Assembly (NCBI GenBank): GCA_930367205.1
Contig: OV884015.1
Location: 76,089,341-76,153,340, forward strand
DNA length: 64,000 nucleotides
Source of the DNA: Acanthosoma haemorrhoidale
Taxonomy: Eukaryota; Arthropoda; Insecta; Hemiptera; Acanthosomatidae
Reading direction: 5' to 3'
Part shown: positions 61,001-64,000 of the stretch, piece after piece
Position numbering within the stretch: the stretch's first letter is position 1
Layout: each line of letters opens with the position of its first letter
Made by a program: the position numbers and the translations under genes
The notes under the pieces: generated by a model
Databases searched by the model: none
What the model saw: the letters and a program-made list of their open reading frames with translations, nothing else
Told to the model about the DNA's origin: nothing

Positions 61001-64000
61001 AGCTTTACAGTAATAATAATAATATAACAATAGGTATTTACAATATGTTATACATCTGCGCATTTAACGAGTTTCAAGTGGGATCACGGAAAATTGAGAA
61101 TTAGAGGGCTGAGAATGGCTCATTGTGGTACGCCTTGTGGCTTTTATCATCCTTTCAGTATTTTTTTTAAGTAACTGGCGACTTGTCCCGTAAGCATCTC
61201 TTGATGTTATATCTTCACTTTCGGTGACCTTTGTTTCAATTATATATATTAATGATAAAAACATAATAAAAATAGTGAGCAAAAAATGGGTAATTTGTTC
61301 TTACCGGAGGTGTCGTTGAAAACAAATAACCTCAGCCTAAATAATATAAACCACTGCGAAGATTATGTGACTATCACGCTATTTAGAGAGAGGTTTGTAC
61401 CTAGTTTCAATCCGACCGCCCATCAGCAACACATAATTAGCCACCTGAAATAGACCCTTATCTAGAAGGCTAATGAGAACGCTAAAAAGCTAGCTAGCTT
61501 TCTCTGTTTACTTCCACTTATACGTATTTTCCGAATGAATTATTCTCTGCGCTAGTTATTTTATTCTGATAAATATCGAGTATTACACCACTATACATTA
61601 GAGTGATTGGCATCAATCCTGTGGTATACAGAAATCAAAAACATTTTTAACTTCTAGTGTCATTTTTATATCATCCAGATATTGAAATTAAAATTTTCTA
61701 ATTGTTCTTGAGTATACGTGATATTTTCTATGTTAAGAACCTTTTTAATAGGTGATGTAATAAATAATTATTTAATTATACAAAAAATTCTGAATTTGAT
61801 ATCAAAACACGTGAAACCCGCCTTTTTAAGAAATAAACTTATAAAAAACAGTTAGGTTGAAACCACATATATCAATTCTATTGTGGATCCTATATATTAA
61901 GATGAATGTTATTGAATTTCTTCCAGCGTTGATGTATTCAGTTAAAATGGCTTCTGAATAGTGACTTTATAAATCTTAAAATTTTGAGAGATTTAGAGAA
62001 TTTCAGATTGGTTATTACATTTTTCTTTTTTCGGCAAAGTAAATCTCACAACTACACCAAATGGCAGAAGACTGCTGAATACCTATTGCGTCAGAAATGA
62101 TCGTTATGAACGTTATCTTTATCTTATCTAAGAGTAATGTAAAATTTTTGCATAAGTAACCGGCCTTTTGATTTAGAATAAGCCTTCATTATGTCTAATT
62201 GACTGAAAAAAATAAAGAGAAGATAGAACACTGCCGTCCATGCTACTCATATGCCAAAATCCATGCCAGCGGCTAGCATATTCGTGGTAATTCGTTTCTT
62301 GGTTTCGGAAAGGATTTTTCCTTCAGGAAATGGGTCTAGTGGGGGTCCACTCGGCTAAGGATAAATGACTGATTTACTTAGTGTTAACCATAGAAGTTTT
62401 TTTTTACACCTCTTTGGTAACCTTTTCAATTGGTAAACTTCCGAAGCATCCTATCGCAGCAAACACTACAAGTAATTCATTAAGTTTCAGAGGTTATACA
62501 AACTTGTCATGGGGTATTTCAACCCCCCCCCGGTCCTTCAAACTCATTCGGGTTTTCTAAAATCACTGATATCTGTTGATGAAAAAATAACATGACGTAT
62601 ATTGGCGCTAAGCTATAATTTTCAAGGTTTTGCAGACATACCTTAAGTAGACGGGTGATAAAGAATGCCCGTTTGTTATACATGGCTGGAGTTTAATAAA
62701 TCTTCCCATCTCTGCCTTGAAAACTTCTTTTTCCAGCGCGAAAAAAACCACCTTTTGTTCAGAAACACTTTTCTCTCATACTAATCCAGATTTTACCATA
62801 TATCATGTCCGAAGCTCTTCATTTTCTTAACTTTAAAATTGTACAATTGTATCCAGTCATTTATAAAAATGGCAAGATGTGTAACTATATTATCTCCTGG
62901 AAATATATTTATCCTTCAACTTATCGCGATGACATTACGCATCCATATTATGCCTATAAATTAACTAAAAATATCCTTAGAGCCTAAAAAGAAACAAACG
63001 TTTGGTGGTGGGAAACGTTCTACAAAATGACCATTGCCGGTAAATAAATCATTAGTTGAATAGAAATTGCACCACAAAAAACTTGAGGACTGGAAACCCA
63101 GAAACCCTTGGCAAGGAATAAAAAAAAAATTGTTGGCCAATACACCTTGAAAAACAACCCAAATACGTCTCAGATTTTGGTGTTAAATAGTAATTAAAGG
63201 GATGTGCAATAAAAAAAATGTACATGGAACACTATTTTATATTGCCGATTGTTTTCAAAATAATTTGTTATATTAATGAAATCATCTATATTATTCAACT
63301 ACTGCTCCATTTTAACTGACGTGAGTGTTATCTATTTAAAGGTATCAAGGCAATAATAAAAGGTAAATATTTCAGAGCATGCAAAGAAACAATCTAGTCA
63401 ATATAAGTAGGTTCGAAAGTTTTATCAATATTCAATTAGCTTCCAATTTATACTTAATTTTTATAATTAGTCAATACTGTCCGTAGATTTTCTTTGCTCT
63501 CACATCATTATAAAAGTTCAATTTTCGAGGACAAGTTACGTAGAAGAGACATTACTTTAAAATTTGCTTACATTGTACAGTATTTTATTATCTCTTTTGA
63601 ATTGGAACAAAACAAGGATAACGAGTTTAAATAAGGATTGTTTGTTGATCTGTTAGTTGAAAAGTCCATTGTGATTTTTTTTGAAGAAGAGAGCTTTTGT
63701 CGATTCAAAGGAAAAGCAATCTGATGTTTTAATATTGAACTATATCAGACCTTTGATAGTAAAGCAGTTCAGATACAAAGGCTTTCAGTAAACTAATCTA
63801 ATACTATCACTGGGGAAAAATTGAAAATAAAAAGACAGATTAATAGGGTTCGCCGAAAGATGACACACATACTCAAAACTGTGTTTCGATTGTGTGCCCT
63901 TGACAGAAGGCAGGTAGATACGAACCCAACCCCCCTCTTATCGCGCGACCTTTCACACAGGCTAACTCCGGCTTCCTCCGACAATCCTCTGCATTGTCCA
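61001..64000. other. Non-coding right end of window
   Basis: AT-rich with a C9 run at 62523-62532. No open frame, RNA or repeat could be supported. Confidence 0.45.

Noticed and set aside
63793..63984. 63-codon minus-strand frame at the right edge
   Set aside because: Short, no motif, AT-rich surroundings.

Overview
The window is AT-rich animal nuclear DNA. It has spliced genes with GT/AG introns, long introns loaded with transposon remains, Jockey-type LINEs, Ty3/gypsy and Tc1/mariner fragments, and tRNA-derived SINE-like pieces. Together these point to an arthropod, most likely an insect with a large genome; the species cannot be named from sequence alone.

The main gene is on the + strand. 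Ten coding exons between 6326 and 28680 join with consistent splice phases into one open reading frame of about 826 residues, with both ends of the protein missing. The protein is disordered and rich in Tyr, Asp, Arg and Gln. It carries a Gln/Pro-rich stretch and a 10-unit, 8-residue tandem repeat. The last exon ends in an amphipathic W-x-x-A-(Y/F) helix that resembles the calmodulin-binding segment of Munc13/UNC-13. The best reading is the long N-terminal region of an insect unc-13, a synaptic vesicle priming factor. No C1, C2 or MUN exon was recognised in the 35 kb that follow.

Layout: 1-828 is the 5' end of a Jockey-type LINE (minus strand) whose ORF1 is still open at the window edge. 829-1975 is a second, decayed LINE joined head to tail. 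2865-3500 is a decayed copy of a multicopy insect gene family. 6326-6538 is the first visible unc-13-like exon. 7729-10604 is a 5'-truncated Ty3/gypsy element (one LTR plus broken pol, minus strand). 15770-28680 holds the other nine exons, with SINE-like pieces in the introns. 29320-30190 is a dead Tc1/mariner element. 32522-32972 is a hAT-like non-autonomous element. 38418-38625 and 51257-51526 are GC-rich coding-like islands on the + strand; the second has a clean start (MGNVVS, a myristoylation-type N-terminus) and a splice donor. Two further LINE 3' ends lie at 42065-42900 and 47630-48310, a mariner-type palindromic MITE at 52622-52720, and a long inverted-repeat element at 59862-60785.

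Much of 28.7-64 kb looks like intron or intergenic DNA. No CRISPR, operon, rRNA or functional tRNA was seen. I found no evidence of a wholly new molecular system. The observations most worth following are the unassigned MGN first exon, the tandem repeat inside the synaptic protein, the head-to-tail LINE pair with two hairpins in its 5'UTR, and the large foldback element.
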